Part shown: positions 18,020 through 26,428 of the stretch, piece by piece
Layout of the letters: each line of letters opens with the position of its first letter
Position numbering within the stretch: the first letter of the stretch is position 1
DNA from: an uncultured Anaerococcus sp.
Lineage (GTDB): Bacteria; Bacillota; Clostridia; Tissierellales; Peptoniphilaceae
Length of the DNA stretch: 64,000 nt
Direction: 5' to 3'
NCBI RefSeq assembly: GCF_943908415.1
Contig: NZ_CALTSY010000001.1
Location: 77,232-141,231, forward strand
Program-made: the position numbers and the translations under genes
Notes under the pieces: model-generated
What the model saw: the letters and a program-made list of their open reading frames with translations, nothing else
Told to the model about the DNA's origin: nothing
Database searches by the model: none

Positions 18020-19599
18020 TATTCAAGTGTAATTGTGTAATAGTAAACTGGTTGCCCACCATAAACAAGTTCAACATCTATCTCTTTGTGTTTTTTGCTT
18101 ATTTTTTTAACTAAGGATTTAGCTTCTTTTTTATCTACTTCTTCACCATAATAAAGAGTTACTAAGGATAAATCACTATAATCTTCTAGTGCTTTTTCGA
18201 TTGTTTTACTAACTCCATCTTCAATTTTTATCTCAGATGCTATTATATTACCATCTAGTATACCTAAGTAATCATCTTTTTTGATTTCTATACCACCAAC
18301 TGATGTATCTCTTATTGATGTAGAAATTTCTGCTACATGAACATCAGCTATTGCTTCCTTCATTGCATCAGCATTTTCTTCTATACTGCTTTCTTCATCG
18401 AATTCTAACATTGCTGCAAAGGTCTCTGGTATAGATTTTGTTTCCACAACAATAGCATTCTTATCAATAATTTCTGCAGCTTGTTTAGCACTCATAATTA
18501 TATTCTTATTATTAGGGAAAATTATAATGTTATCAGCATTTATCTTTTCTAATGAATTATAGATATCTTCTGTAGATGGATTCATTGTTTGACCACCTGA
18601 TATAATTTGATCTATATTCATGCTTTTTAGAATAGCATCATAGCCTTTACCACGACTTACGGCTATAAATCCATATTTCTTAGCTTCTTGATTTTTCTTT
18701 TTTTCAATAATATTAAGGTCTGGCTTTAGATTTGTAAGCTCTGCATTTAAGATAACTCCATTTTCTGCAAGCATTTGAATTAATACATTTACATTATCAG
18801 TCTTAAGGCTTGCTTTTAGTGTATCTTCTTTAAAAGATTCATCAATGTCAGCAGCCATTGAGTCTAAAGATTTTTTGATTGTCTTATAGGAATCTTCTGT
18901 TGTGGCTAATTCAAATTTTAATTCATAAGTTAATTCTTTTTTTGCTTCTAACTTTTGATTATCAATTTCTTCTATCTTAATATCACTATTTAGGGCAGAA
19001 AAAGCACCTCTTAGTAATAGGATCAAGCCTTGTCCACCTGAATCTACTACTCCAGCTTCTTTTAATACTGGCAATTGATTAGGTGTATTATCAAGTGCTA
19101 ATTGTCCTTCTTTTATAATTTCATATAAATATTGGTCAAGTTTCATATCCTCACTATAAGCTTCATTAGCTTTGTCAGTCATCTTTTGACTAACAGTTAG
19201 GATTGTTCCTTCAGTAGGCTTCATTACGGCCTTATATGCAGTTTTATTAGCAGTGTTAAAAATTTCTGGAATATCTGAGATATTAATTGAACTCTTACCT
19301 TTTATAGCTTTAGAAAAGCCTCTGATTAATTGAGATAAGATAACCCCTGAATTACCACGAGCCCCCATCAATGTTCCTTGAGATAAGGACTTAGCAATTT
19401 CATCAGCACTTGTTTCATTTGTTTGATTTACCTTATCTAGTCCCGATTTCATGGTCATGGTCATATTTGTACCAGTATCCCCATCTGGAACTGGGAATAC
19501 ATTTAATTCATTGACCATTTCCTTATTTTCATTTAACAGTTCATAAGCTGCATGTATCATCTGATGTAGCTTATTTGCATCAATTTCTCTCATATCCAC
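18019..19599 (-). CDS. fakA: Fatty acid kinase A / DAK2-domain protein (YloV)
   Basis: FakA phosphorylates fatty acids held by FakB, feeding exogenous fatty acids into phospholipids. The N-terminal DAK2 domain carries PVPDGDTGTNMTMTM (36-50), whose Asp residues bind Mg-ATP, GARGNSGVILSQL near residue 78 and GVVDSGGQGL near residue 187. A middle and a C-terminal DegV-like part complete the 526 residues. No FakB is seen in the window. The yloU-fakA pair and its position before recG are standard in Firmicutes. Confidence 0.92.
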   Translation of the reverse strand: MDMREIDANKLHQMIHAAYELLNENKEMVNELNVFPVPDGDTGTNMTMTMKSGLDKVNQTNETSADEIAKSLSQGTLMGARGNSGVILSQLIRGFSKAIKGKSSINISDIPEIFNTANKTAYKAVMKPTEGTILTVSQKMTDKANEAYSEDMKLDQYLYEIIKEGQLALDNTPNQLPVLKEAGVVDSGGQGLILLLRGAFSALNSDIKIEEIDNQKLEAKKELTYELKFELATTEDSYKTIKKSLDSMAADIDESFKEDTLKASLKTDNVNVLIQMLAENGVILNAELTNLKPDLNIIEKKKNQEAKKYGFIAVSRGKGYDAILKSMNIDQIISGGQTMNPSTEDIYNSLEKINADNIIIFPNNKNIIMSAKQAAEIIDKNAIVVETKSIPETFAAMLEFDEESSIEENADAMKEAIADVHVAEISTSIRDTSVGGIEIKKDDYLGILDGNIIASEIKIEDGVSKTIEKALEDYSDLSLVTLYYGEEVDKKEAKSLVKKISKKHKEIDVELVYGGQPVYYYTITLE

Positions 19600-19953
19600 C
19601 TACTTACTAATTCCTTGTACTAAAATATTTACTTCTGAAACCCTAACATTTAGAGATTTTTCAATAGTATACTTTACATTATCAATTATATTCTGGGCAA
19701 CTACAGCAATCCTTACTCCGTATAGAACAAATATAGAAATTGAAATTGATATAGTTCCATCATCATTTCTACGAACTTCTACACCCTTAGACATATTGTC
19801 TAATCTTAAAAGCTTATATATATCATCCTTAGCTGAACGAGTAGCTAGGCCTACTACACCGTAAGATTGCATAACCGTTGCAGCAACGATATTGCTTAAG
19901 ACAGATTCATCTATAGTTACCTTACCTAAACTATTTACATATTTTATTGACAT
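19600..19953 (-). CDS. yloU: Asp23/Gls24 family protein YloU
   Basis: This Asp23/Gls24 protein of 117 residues has the family opening GKVTIDESVLSNIVAATVMQ and the core GVEVRRNDDGTISISISIFV. It sits directly before fakA, the conserved YloU position, and may link membrane lipid status to fakA. I chose the ATG at 19951-19953 because a GGAGG site precedes it; an ATG four codons earlier overlaps that site. Confidence 0.9.
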   Translation of the reverse strand: MSIKYVNSLGKVTIDESVLSNIVAATVMQSYGVVGLATRSAKDDIYKLLRLDNMSKGVEVRRNDDGTISISISIFVLYGVRIAVVAQNIIDNVKYTIEKSLNVRVSEVNILVQGISK

Positions 19954-19976
19954 TGTATCCTCCATTATCCGGATTA

Positions 19977-19985
19977 ATTATATCA
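19977..19985 (-). promoter_or_regulatory. Extended -10 promoter of the yloU-fakA-recG operon
   Basis: On the minus strand TGA-TATAAT lies about 25 bases upstream of the yloU start. A good -35 is not evident. A second TATAAT lies about 25 bases further upstream. Confidence 0.5.
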
Positions 19986-20048
19986 TACATATTTCTTATA
20001 TTATACTATAATATCATTATCTGTCTTATAGGTCCATATTAGACAATA

Positions 20049-20076
20049 TTGACAATAGTTTGTTTTGTGCTATTAT
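20049..20076 (+). promoter_or_regulatory. Strong promoter of the Fe-S/rhodanese/TVP38 operon
   Basis: TTGACA (20049-20054), a 16-base spacer and TATTAT (20071-20076) with an upstream TGC make a near-consensus extended promoter. The predicted start leaves a leader of about 140 bases before the ATG at 20224, longer than elsewhere in this window. Confidence 0.75.
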
Positions 20077-20105
20077 TTAAATAAATATATGATAACTATT
20101 TCATA

Positions 20106-20119
20106 ATTGCAATTGCAAT
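20106..20119. promoter_or_regulatory. Perfect 14-bp palindrome in the leader, possible operator
   Basis: ATTGCAATTGCAAT reads the same on both strands and lies about 30 bases downstream of the predicted transcription start. Direct copies of AGTACAC also occur at about 20121 and 20183. No protein that would bind it is identifiable here. Confidence 0.35.
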
Positions 20120-20223
20120 AAGTACACTATGAAGTTTGATTATATTTATAAGCTAGTCGATTTTTAAGATAAGCTATTGCTTTAGTACACACTTAAAACA
20201 TATAAAAATATTAAGGAAATAAG

Positions 20224-21147
20224 ATGAATTATCTAAATTATGTAAAAGACAATTGCATAAACTGTGGTAAATGCACGAGTAATTGTCCATTTTTAAGTAA
20301 ATACAATATAAATTTAAAGGGTTTCACTGATAGAGAATACTTGGCTTATTCATGTTTTGAATGCAATAAATGCGAACATCTTTGTCCTAAAGATCTAAAT
20401 GGTAAATATATTTCACTTTTGTTAAGAAAAAAGAATCCAAAATATAAATTTGTCAAACTTACTAAAGATCGCTATCCTTTTAGAAATCTAACAAATGCAA
20501 AAAAATCATCCCCAGATCTTTTATATTTAGGTTGTAATTTCCCAGCTTTTTATCCAGAAACTTCAAAAGTTCTAATAAAACTTTTTAAGGATAATAACTT
20601 TACTTTCTCAATAGATTGTTGTAGAAAACCTGTTGCTAGTAGTGGATATAAAGAGGAAAATAGCCCAAATCTAGAAAAGGAAATAAAAGAATTAGAAGTT
20701 AAACGAATAGTTACAGCTTGTCCTAACTGCTATCATTATTTAGATGGCAAATATAATGCTGAAGTCATATCAATCTATAAATGGCTTGAAGAGTATGATT
20801 ACATTATAGATATTGAAAAACAATGCAATGTATTTTTCCCATGCTCTGATAGATATAATAGAGAAATATTTGAGGTGATTAAAAGACACGCCAGAAATTA
20901 TAATGATAAATTTACTACTACAAATTGTTGTGGAGCTGGGGGTTTAGCTAGTAAAGTCGAAAAGGATACAGCGGAAGGAATGACTGCTTCTATACAAAAT
21001 GAGGAGATATACACTTATTGTGCAACTTGTTCTATGCGATTTTCTAAATATAATAAGGTCCATCATTTTGCGTCAGCCTTTATAGGAATTGATGAAGATG
21101 TGGATACTAATTTCTTTAAAAATGCACTCAAAGCAAAATTTTATTAA
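20224..21147 (+). CDS. Fe-S protein with two 4Fe-4S motifs and CCG-type domain (HdrBC/GlpC-like)
   Basis: It is likely a cytoplasmic electron-transfer protein or reductase subunit. The N-terminus has two ferredoxin motifs, CINCGKCTSNCP (from C11) and CFECNKCEHLCP (near residue 44). The rest resembles heterodisulfide-reductase CCG domains: DCCRKP near residue 137, TACPNC near 161 and TNCCGAGG near 238 with CATC close to the end. It has no membrane segment. It opens an operon of rhodanese lipoproteins, TVP38 proteins and a glycosyltransferase. The electron partner and substrate are unknown. Confidence 0.82.
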   Translation: MNYLNYVKDNCINCGKCTSNCPFLSKYNINLKGFTDREYLAYSCFECNKCEHLCPKDLNGKYISLLLRKKNPKYKFVKLTKDRYPFRNLTNAKKSSPDLLYLGCNFPAFYPETSKVLIKLFKDNNFTFSIDCCRKPVASSGYKEENSPNLEKEIKELEVKRIVTACPNCYHYLDGKYNAEVISIYKWLEEYDYIIDIEKQCNVFFPCSDRYNREIFEVIKRHARNYNDKFTTTNCCGAGGLASKVEKDTAEGMTASIQNEEIYTYCATCSMRFSKYNKVHHFASAFIGIDEDVDTNFFKNALKAKFY

Positions 21148-21169
21148 TATAAAGGAGATATATAAGGAT

Positions 21170-22336
21170 ATGAATTTAAAAAGTTATAGTAAAAAGATAA
21201 GATATTCTTTGTTTGCAATTATTTTCTTAATTGCATTTACTGCTTGCTCTAATGCAAATGAGTCTAGCAATGATTCCGAGGAATCAACTAGTATAGAATC
21301 AGCAAAAAATGAAGATAGCGAAAAAACAAATGAAAAAGAAAATAATGAGCTAACAAAAGATGAAGAAGAATCATCTGAAACTTTAGAGGATAATAAAGAA
21401 GAAAAAGCTTCTGACAATTCTTTAGAGGATGCAAATAAAAATATCATCATAAGTGCAGATGAAGCAAAAGAACTTATAGATGAGAACAAAGATAAAAACT
21501 TAGTAATTGCTGAAGTAACCTGGGGTGAAGCGGATGCTAGTAAGGATTATCTTAAAAAACATATACCTAGTGCAATCCATATAAATACAGACTCTATTGA
21601 AGAAGGTCCATTATGGAATTTCAAAAGTGATGATGAGCTTGTTGATTCAATGCTAGAATACGGAATAGACAAAGACACTATAGTACTTTTATATGGACCA
21701 GATTCTGGTGCTCCAAGAGTTGCACTTGCTTATCTAATGGAAGGCGTAGACAATGTAAAATTAATTGATGGAGGAATAAGTGCATGGGAAGCTGCAGGTT
21801 TTGATACAGAAGACGGTGAAAACAAAGCTGAAGCAAAAACTGATTTTAAAGGTGAATACCCAGCTCATCCTGAACTAATAGTATCATTTGATCAAGCTAA
21901 AAAGGATATAGAAGATGAAAATAGTGATAAACAATACATCACTACAAGAAGCTATGACGAATATATAGGTAAAACAAGTGGATATACTTATATACCAAAA
22001 GCTGGAGAACTACCTGGTGCAATCTATGGACATGATGAAGCTGATTATAAGAACGCTGATGGAACATATATTAGCTATGATGACATGGTAAAAATGCTTG
22101 AAGATGAAGGTGTAGATATCAATAAAGACATGGTATTTTATTGTGGAACTGGTTGGAGAGCTGCCCTACCACTTTTAAAATTCTATGAAAAAGGAATAGA
22201 TGCAAAATTATATGATGGTGGATGGAACGAATGGCAAATGCATGATGAACTACCAGTTCAAGTTGGCGACCCAAAAACTGATGTAATAATGACAACTGTT
22301 GATGAGCTATCAAATGACAAAGCATCAAAAGAATAG
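21170..22336 (+). CDS. Lipoprotein with two rhodanese domains (SseA-like sulfurtransferase)
   Basis: I chose the ATG at 21170, which starts a lipoprotein signal: basic KKIRYSLF, a hydrophobic core and the lipobox FTAC. A Ser/Glu/Asp/Lys-rich linker of about 70 residues follows. Two rhodanese domains follow. The first has YGPDSGAPR in the catalytic loop, so its Cys is missing. The second has FYCGTGWRAALPL with the active Cys, as in 3-mercaptopyruvate or thiosulfate sulfurtransferases. GGWNEWQMHDELPV near the end is typical of SseA-type enzymes. It would act outside the membrane. It is 22 bases after the Fe-S gene. Confidence 0.85.
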   Translation: MNLKSYSKKIRYSLFAIIFLIAFTACSNANESSNDSEESTSIESAKNEDSEKTNEKENNELTKDEEESSETLEDNKEEKASDNSLEDANKNIIISADEAKELIDENKDKNLVIAEVTWGEADASKDYLKKHIPSAIHINTDSIEEGPLWNFKSDDELVDSMLEYGIDKDTIVLLYGPDSGAPRVALAYLMEGVDNVKLIDGGISAWEAAGFDTEDGENKAEAKTDFKGEYPAHPELIVSFDQAKKDIEDENSDKQYITTRSYDEYIGKTSGYTYIPKAGELPGAIYGHDEADYKNADGTYISYDDMVKMLEDEGVDINKDMVFYCGTGWRAALPLLKFYEKGIDAKLYDGGWNEWQMHDELPVQVGDPKTDVIMTTVDELSNDKASKE

Positions 22337-22688
22337 AAATATCTTATTAAATGTAATACAAATATTTTTGTTACTTATCATAGGACTCCTACAATACTTT
22401 CAATATAAAAAGATGGGAGTCCAAAGAACTCTAGTGTATTATAATTATTATTTAGAAAAAGATTATAATATAAAAATCTTTTTTACAATAATAGCTATAA
22501 TATTGCTACTAGTAAGTATTTATATAGCTATTAAAAATAAAAAATTTACTTTATCTATATTACTTTCTATAATAATTCTTTTAATAAATAATTTTGAAAT
22601 AGAAGTATTGAAATTTACAAAATATGGAGTATTAATATTGTTAATAGTAATGAATATTTTAGAATTAATAAAAGGAGATAAAAAATGA
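22314..22688 (+). CDS. Small multi-pass membrane protein, unknown function
   Basis: I do not recognise the family. About 124 residues hold four likely membrane helices: ILLNVIQIFLLLIIGLLQ, IFFTIIAIILLLVSIYIAI, a LSILLSIIILL segment and a YGVLILLIVMNILEL segment. The start is uncertain because the frame opens inside the end of the preceding rhodanese gene and no strong ribosome site is seen; ATG 22302 and a TTG at 22299 are alternatives. Its stop overlaps the next ATG as ATGA, which supports a real, coupled gene. Confidence 0.65.
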   Translation: MTKHQKNRNILLNVIQIFLLLIIGLLQYFQYKKMGVQRTLVYYNYYLEKDYNIKIFFTIIAIILLLVSIYIAIKNKKFTLSILLSIIILLINNFEIEVLKFTKYGVLILLIVMNILELIKGDKK

Positions 22689-23560
22689 AAAAATCAAACA
22701 AATTACTAGCACTCTTATTAATCGGAGCTTTTAGTTTACAAGCTTGTGGTAATCAAGAAGGTGCAAACGATACCAACAAAGATGAAGAAACAACAACTGA
22801 GCAAACAACATCAGTAGATGAAACTAAAGATTCAGAAGAAAATAAAGAAGCAGAAGATACTAATGATGAGTCTGAAGATACAACAGATGAAGACAATGAT
22901 GAAGATTCTGATGAAGATGAAGATTCTGATAAAAATGAAGAAGTAACAGAAATGACAGGCGATGAGCTTGATAAAATCGAAGAAGATGACAAAAAGAAAG
23001 AAGATTATCTTGTAATCGATGTTCGTGATGAAGACGCTTATAAAGAAGGTCACATCAAACATGCTATATCAATCCCAGCTGATGAATTAGAAGATAAACT
23101 TTCAGATATAGAAGATTGGAAAGATAAATCAGTAGTAGTTTATGCTGATACAGCAGATGACTCAAAAGATGCTTATAATACTCTTAAAGATAATGACTTT
23201 ACTGATGTTTACAATGCTGAAGGATTTAAGGATTACGAATATACAACAACTGTTAAATTCGAAACTGTTCTTGGTGATGAATTTAAAGAATTAGCTGAAA
23301 GTGGAGACTACACAATAGTAGATGGACGTGATGCTAAGGATTATGATGAAGGACATATGCCAGGAGCTATTAATGTACCATCTGATCAAGTTGATGAATT
23401 AGTATCTACTCTACCAACAGATAAACCATTCTTAACATACTGTTATTCTGGTAATAAATCATCTGTTATAGATGAAAAACTTACCGAAGATGATCATGAA
23501 GTAATCAACGCTTTTGATGGAACAAAAGAATACGATGATTACGATCTATCTGAAAAATAA
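22685..23560 (+). CDS. Lipoprotein with two rhodanese-like domains
   Basis: A lipoprotein signal (MKKSNKLLALLL..., lipobox LQAC) is followed by a very acidic Thr/Glu/Asp linker of about 70 residues. Two rhodanese domains come next. The first (DYLVIDVRDEDAYKEGHI) has YADTADDS in the catalytic loop and lacks the Cys. The second (YTIVDGRDAKDYDEGHMP) has LTYCYSGNKSS with the active Cys. It would hold or pass sulfane sulfur on the outer face of the membrane. It is built like the upstream rhodanese lipoprotein but is a different subfamily. Confidence 0.86.
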   Translation: MKKSNKLLALLLIGAFSLQACGNQEGANDTNKDEETTTEQTTSVDETKDSEENKEAEDTNDESEDTTDEDNDEDSDEDEDSDKNEEVTEMTGDELDKIEEDDKKKEDYLVIDVRDEDAYKEGHIKHAISIPADELEDKLSDIEDWKDKSVVVYADTADDSKDAYNTLKDNDFTDVYNAEGFKDYEYTTTVKFETVLGDEFKELAESGDYTIVDGRDAKDYDEGHMPGAINVPSDQVDELVSTLPTDKPFLTYCYSGNKSSVIDEKLTEDDHEVINAFDGTKEYDDYDLSEK

Positions 23561-23572
23561 TTGGGGTGATAA

Positions 23573-24304
23573 ATGGATCAAAATCAAGTAGACAAAAGCA
23601 AAACTAGTGAAGAAAGATTAGATAAATCTTCAAAGTTAATAGTATTAGTACCACTTATAGCTTTGATTTTAGCCTACTTTTTTATTCCATCATTTAAGAA
23701 TGGTATTAATAGTGCAGTAGCTGCTGTTAGCTCTGGCGGATTAACTTCTGTTATAGAATTTATAAGAGGCTACGGAAAGCAAGCTGCAATTATATCATTT
23801 TTACTTATGCTTTTACAATCTGTAGTTGCTCCAATACCAGCAGTATTAATTACATTAGCAAATGCAGCTATTTTTGGCTGGGTAAAAGGTGCTATCCTAT
23901 CCTGGTCTTCTGCAATGGTTGGAGCTGCTCTATGCTTTTTTATTGCTAGATCTCTTGGGCGTGATGCTGTAATCAAGCTTAGTAGCAAAAAATCTTTAGA
24001 AAATATTGAAGACTTTTTCGCTAGATATGGAAAACATACAATTCTAGTAGCTAGGCTCTTACCTTTTATATCTTTTGATATAGTAAGTTATGCTGCTGGC
24101 CTTACTTCCATGGGATTTTGGGAATTTTGGCTAGCAACAGGATTAGGACAATTACCTGCAACTATCGTATACTCTTACACAGGTGGGGAACTTGATGGTG
24201 GCGCACGTGGTATATTTATTTTTGTAATAGCTATATCAATTCTTGCAGTAATAGTAGCATTTATCAGGAAAAAATATAATGATAAACACAAAACAGATTT
24301 TTAA
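23573..24304 (+). CDS. TVP38/TMEM64 (DedA-like, SNARE-associated) membrane protein
   Basis: This 243-residue membrane protein belongs to the VTT domain family, whose members include lipid scramblases and proteins of unknown transport role. A membrane helix near residues 25-45 precedes the core with QSVVAPIPAVLITLANAAIFG near residue 83, GAALCFFIARSLGRDA near 118 and RLLPFISFDIVSYAAGLTSM near 163, the conserved re-entrant-loop segments. It lies 12 bases after the rhodanese lipoprotein and overlaps the next TVP38 gene. Confidence 0.88.
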   Translation: MDQNQVDKSKTSEERLDKSSKLIVLVPLIALILAYFFIPSFKNGINSAVAAVSSGGLTSVIEFIRGYGKQAAIISFLLMLLQSVVAPIPAVLITLANAAIFGWVKGAILSWSSAMVGAALCFFIARSLGRDAVIKLSSKKSLENIEDFFARYGKHTILVARLLPFISFDIVSYAAGLTSMGFWEFWLATGLGQLPATIVYSYTGGELDGGARGIFIFVIAISILAVIVAFIRKKYNDKHKTDF

Positions 24305-24950
24305 TATTATAAAAGCTATCCTTGTGATAGCTTTTATAATATTGATAAATAAGTCAATTGATATGGATATATTACAAGCTAAAATAGAAGCTATGGGCTA
24401 TCTGGCTCCCATTGGATATATATTGGCTTTTACAGTTTTACCAGCTCTATTTGTACCAGCTTTAACTATTGTTGTCATAGCAGGTACTCTATTTGGATTT
24501 ATTAAGGGATTTTTATATACTATGATTGGTGTTATAACTAATGTATCTTTCATGTACTTAATCTCTAATAAATTTGCAAAAGATAAAGTATATAATTTAC
24601 TAAAAGATAAGCTTAGTTCCAAATATTTTAGACTTATTTATACCAAAGATCAGAAAAAATTAGTTTCAACATTTTTTATAACTCGACTAATTCCAGCTAT
24701 TCCCTATATCCTAGAAAATTATCTAGCAGGTTTGACAGAAATAAAATTCATTCCTTATCTTATAGCGACCTTTTTAGGTGTTATACCAGGTATGTTGATT
24801 TATCTAAATGTAGGTACAAATATCAGTGATGTAAAAAGCAAAGAATTTTTAAATTCAATTATACTTCTAGTTGCATTTACAGTTTTAACTTTGTTTTTAA
24901 AAAAATTAATAGATAATATAAATGGTAACAATAATAATTCCGACCTATAA
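24279..24950 (+). CDS. Second TVP38/TMEM64 family membrane protein
   Basis: This is a 223-residue paralogue-like neighbour of the previous gene. VTT motifs include FVPALTIVVIAGTLFGF near residue 57, a NKFAKDKVYNLL helix and ITRLIPAIPYILENYLAGLT near residue 131. It overlaps the upstream gene by 26 bases and the downstream glycosyltransferase by 29 bases, so all three are probably coupled. Two adjacent members suggest a hetero-oligomer or two related jobs; the cargo is unknown. Confidence 0.86.
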   Translation: MINTKQIFNIIKAILVIAFIILINKSIDMDILQAKIEAMGYLAPIGYILAFTVLPALFVPALTIVVIAGTLFGFIKGFLYTMIGVITNVSFMYLISNKFAKDKVYNLLKDKLSSKYFRLIYTKDQKKLVSTFFITRLIPAIPYILENYLAGLTEIKFIPYLIATFLGVIPGMLIYLNVGTNISDVKSKEFLNSIILLVAFTVLTLFLKKLIDNINGNNNNSDL

Positions 24951-25575
24951 TGAAGAAAATAATATAAAATCTATTGAAAATGTACTATCTAATCTAAAAG
25001 GTGATTTTGAAGTTATTTTTACAGATGGATTTAGTAGCGATCATACTTTTGATACAATTAATTATCCTAAAATCCAAAAAGCAAGATATAGATCAAATCA
25101 AATGAATGAAGCTTGCAAATTAGCAAGGGGAGATTATCTATTTTTCTTACACTGTGATAGTATTATAGGATCTGATTGTATAAATTTAATAGAAGAAAGT
25201 AATACTAACTGTGGTTGTTTTAAAATAGAATTTTTTCCAAATAATTGGAAATTGAAATTAATAGCGGATTTTTCAAATCGTAGAGTTAAAAAAAATAATA
25301 TTGCCTTTGGAGATCAAGGTATATTTATAAAAAAAGAATTGTTTTTTAAACTAGGAGGGTATAAGCCTATAGCTCTTATGGAAGATTATCAATTATCTAT
25401 GGACTTAAATGAAAATGGAATAAAAATAAAGCAATTAGACTATATCATATATTCATCTTCAAGACGATTTACTGATAAGGAGTTTTTAACTGGAATTAGA
25501 ATGAAAAAGTTACAAAAACTATATCGTAAGGGTTATGATATAGATGAAATTGCTAGTATGTATAAAAAAATTTAG
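24922..25575 (+). CDS. Family 2 glycosyltransferase, TIGR04283-type (arsenosugar-associated)
   Basis: It is a GT-A fold transferase of 217 residues. It opens VTIIIPTYNEENNI, has the nucleotide-binding FLHCDS near residue 72 (a DXD-like site), and GDQGIFIKKELFFKLGGYKP near residue 130, the pattern I associate with the TIGR04283 family that travels with ArsS. Partner TIGR04282 is encoded on the opposite strand at 26859. The sugar donor and acceptor are unknown. It closes the plus-strand operon. Confidence 0.78.
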   Translation: MVTIIIPTYNEENNIKSIENVLSNLKGDFEVIFTDGFSSDHTFDTINYPKIQKARYRSNQMNEACKLARGDYLFFLHCDSIIGSDCINLIEESNTNCGCFKIEFFPNNWKLKLIADFSNRRVKKNNIAFGDQGIFIKKELFFKLGGYKPIALMEDYQLSMDLNENGIKIKQLDYIIYSSSRRFTDKEFLTGIRMKKLQKLYRKGYDIDEIASMYKKI

Positions 25576-25603
25576 CTTTTATCTAAATATTTAGATAAAA
25601 GCT
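25574..25603. terminator. Bidirectional terminator between glycosyltransferase and nucleoside hydrolase
   Basis: A perfect 15-bp palindromic stem (AGCTTTTATCTAAAT and its complement) lies between A- and T-rich flanks. It contains the stop codons of both convergent genes. Confidence 0.85.
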
Positions 25604-26415
25604 TTTTCTATGACATCTACTATATATTTCATTGCATCTATATTATCTTTGATTTCTGGAATGTTTACTTTTTTATCATTACCATCAACAATATAACCAT
25701 TTATTAAATTCTCATCTACTCTTATTTCTTTATAATTGTCTTTAAAAAATTCTGGATTAGTAATATATAAAGCTGCTAAGGCATCCCACACTACTAGCCC
25801 TCTTTCTCCAAATTCTTCTAGGAATTCATCAGTAACCCTAAGTAAAGATGGCTTTAAGTAGTTCATAAAAGTACTTTTGTATGAAGGATTGCTATCTACC
25901 CTATACCTATGTTTCATACAATTATTACCAGTTATTATATTAATATCCTCAACACGATCTAATACATAATTTGTAGAAAGATAATCAATGCTTAAATTTA
26001 ACTCACGCATTATCTTTTTATTAAATTTAAGCTCATCTGTAATTCCACCCATGGCAACAAATGATTTGATCTTTGAAGGATCTAAGCCTAGGGATAGGGC
26101 CTTTTGAGTATTTGTAGTAGAGCCAATTGAAAGAATTGTTATATCTGGATTAGCTTCTACTTCATTTTTTATAGCTAGTCCTCCATTATTTGTATAAAGT
26201 CCACCTTTTACTAGGGGTATATCTATATTTAAGTCATCAAACATATTATAAGTTGCATCAAAGGTTATATCTTCGTTGTTATTACCAAATGTTGTAGTAA
26301 TTAGTCTTACATCTATATCTGGATTAGCTATAAGATAAAGAATAGCAAAGGCATCATCTAAATCGCATCCTTTTACATCTATGGTACAATCAGTATCTAT
26401 TATTACTTTTTTCAC
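25591..26415 (-). CDS. Nucleoside hydrolase (IunH family) with an insertion in the metal site
   Basis: Nucleoside hydrolases split the N-glycosidic bond and release the base; a Ca ion is held by a DTDxxxDD motif. Here DTD (7-9) and LDDA (19-22) are both present but separated by CTIDVKGCD, about eight residues longer than usual. TTTFGNN near residue 40 and a VAMGG segment near residue 142 are typical. At 274 residues it is shorter than the usual 310. Its place beside arsenosugar-type glycosyltransferases suggests it could remove adenine from a dimethylarsinoyl-adenosine intermediate; this is inference. Confidence 0.82.
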   Translation of the reverse strand: MKKVIIDTDCTIDVKGCDLDDAFAILYLIANPDIDVRLITTTFGNNNEDITFDATYNMFDDLNIDIPLVKGGLYTNNGGLAIKNEVEANPDITILSIGSTTNTQKALSLGLDPSKIKSFVAMGGITDELKFNKKIMRELNLSIDYLSTNYVLDRVEDINIITGNNCMKHRYRVDSNPSYKSTFMNYLKPSLLRVTDEFLEEFGERGLVVWDALAALYITNPEFFKDNYKEIRVDENLINGYIVDGNDKKVNIPEIKDNIDAMKYIVDVIEKAFI

Positions 26416-26428
26416 AATTCCTCCAGTT

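Noticed and set aside
22753..23062. Ser-rich and Phe/Ile-rich reverse-strand frames opposite the acidic lipoprotein linkers
   Set aside because: These are complements of GAT/GAA/GAC-rich codons with no ribosome site or conserved motif.
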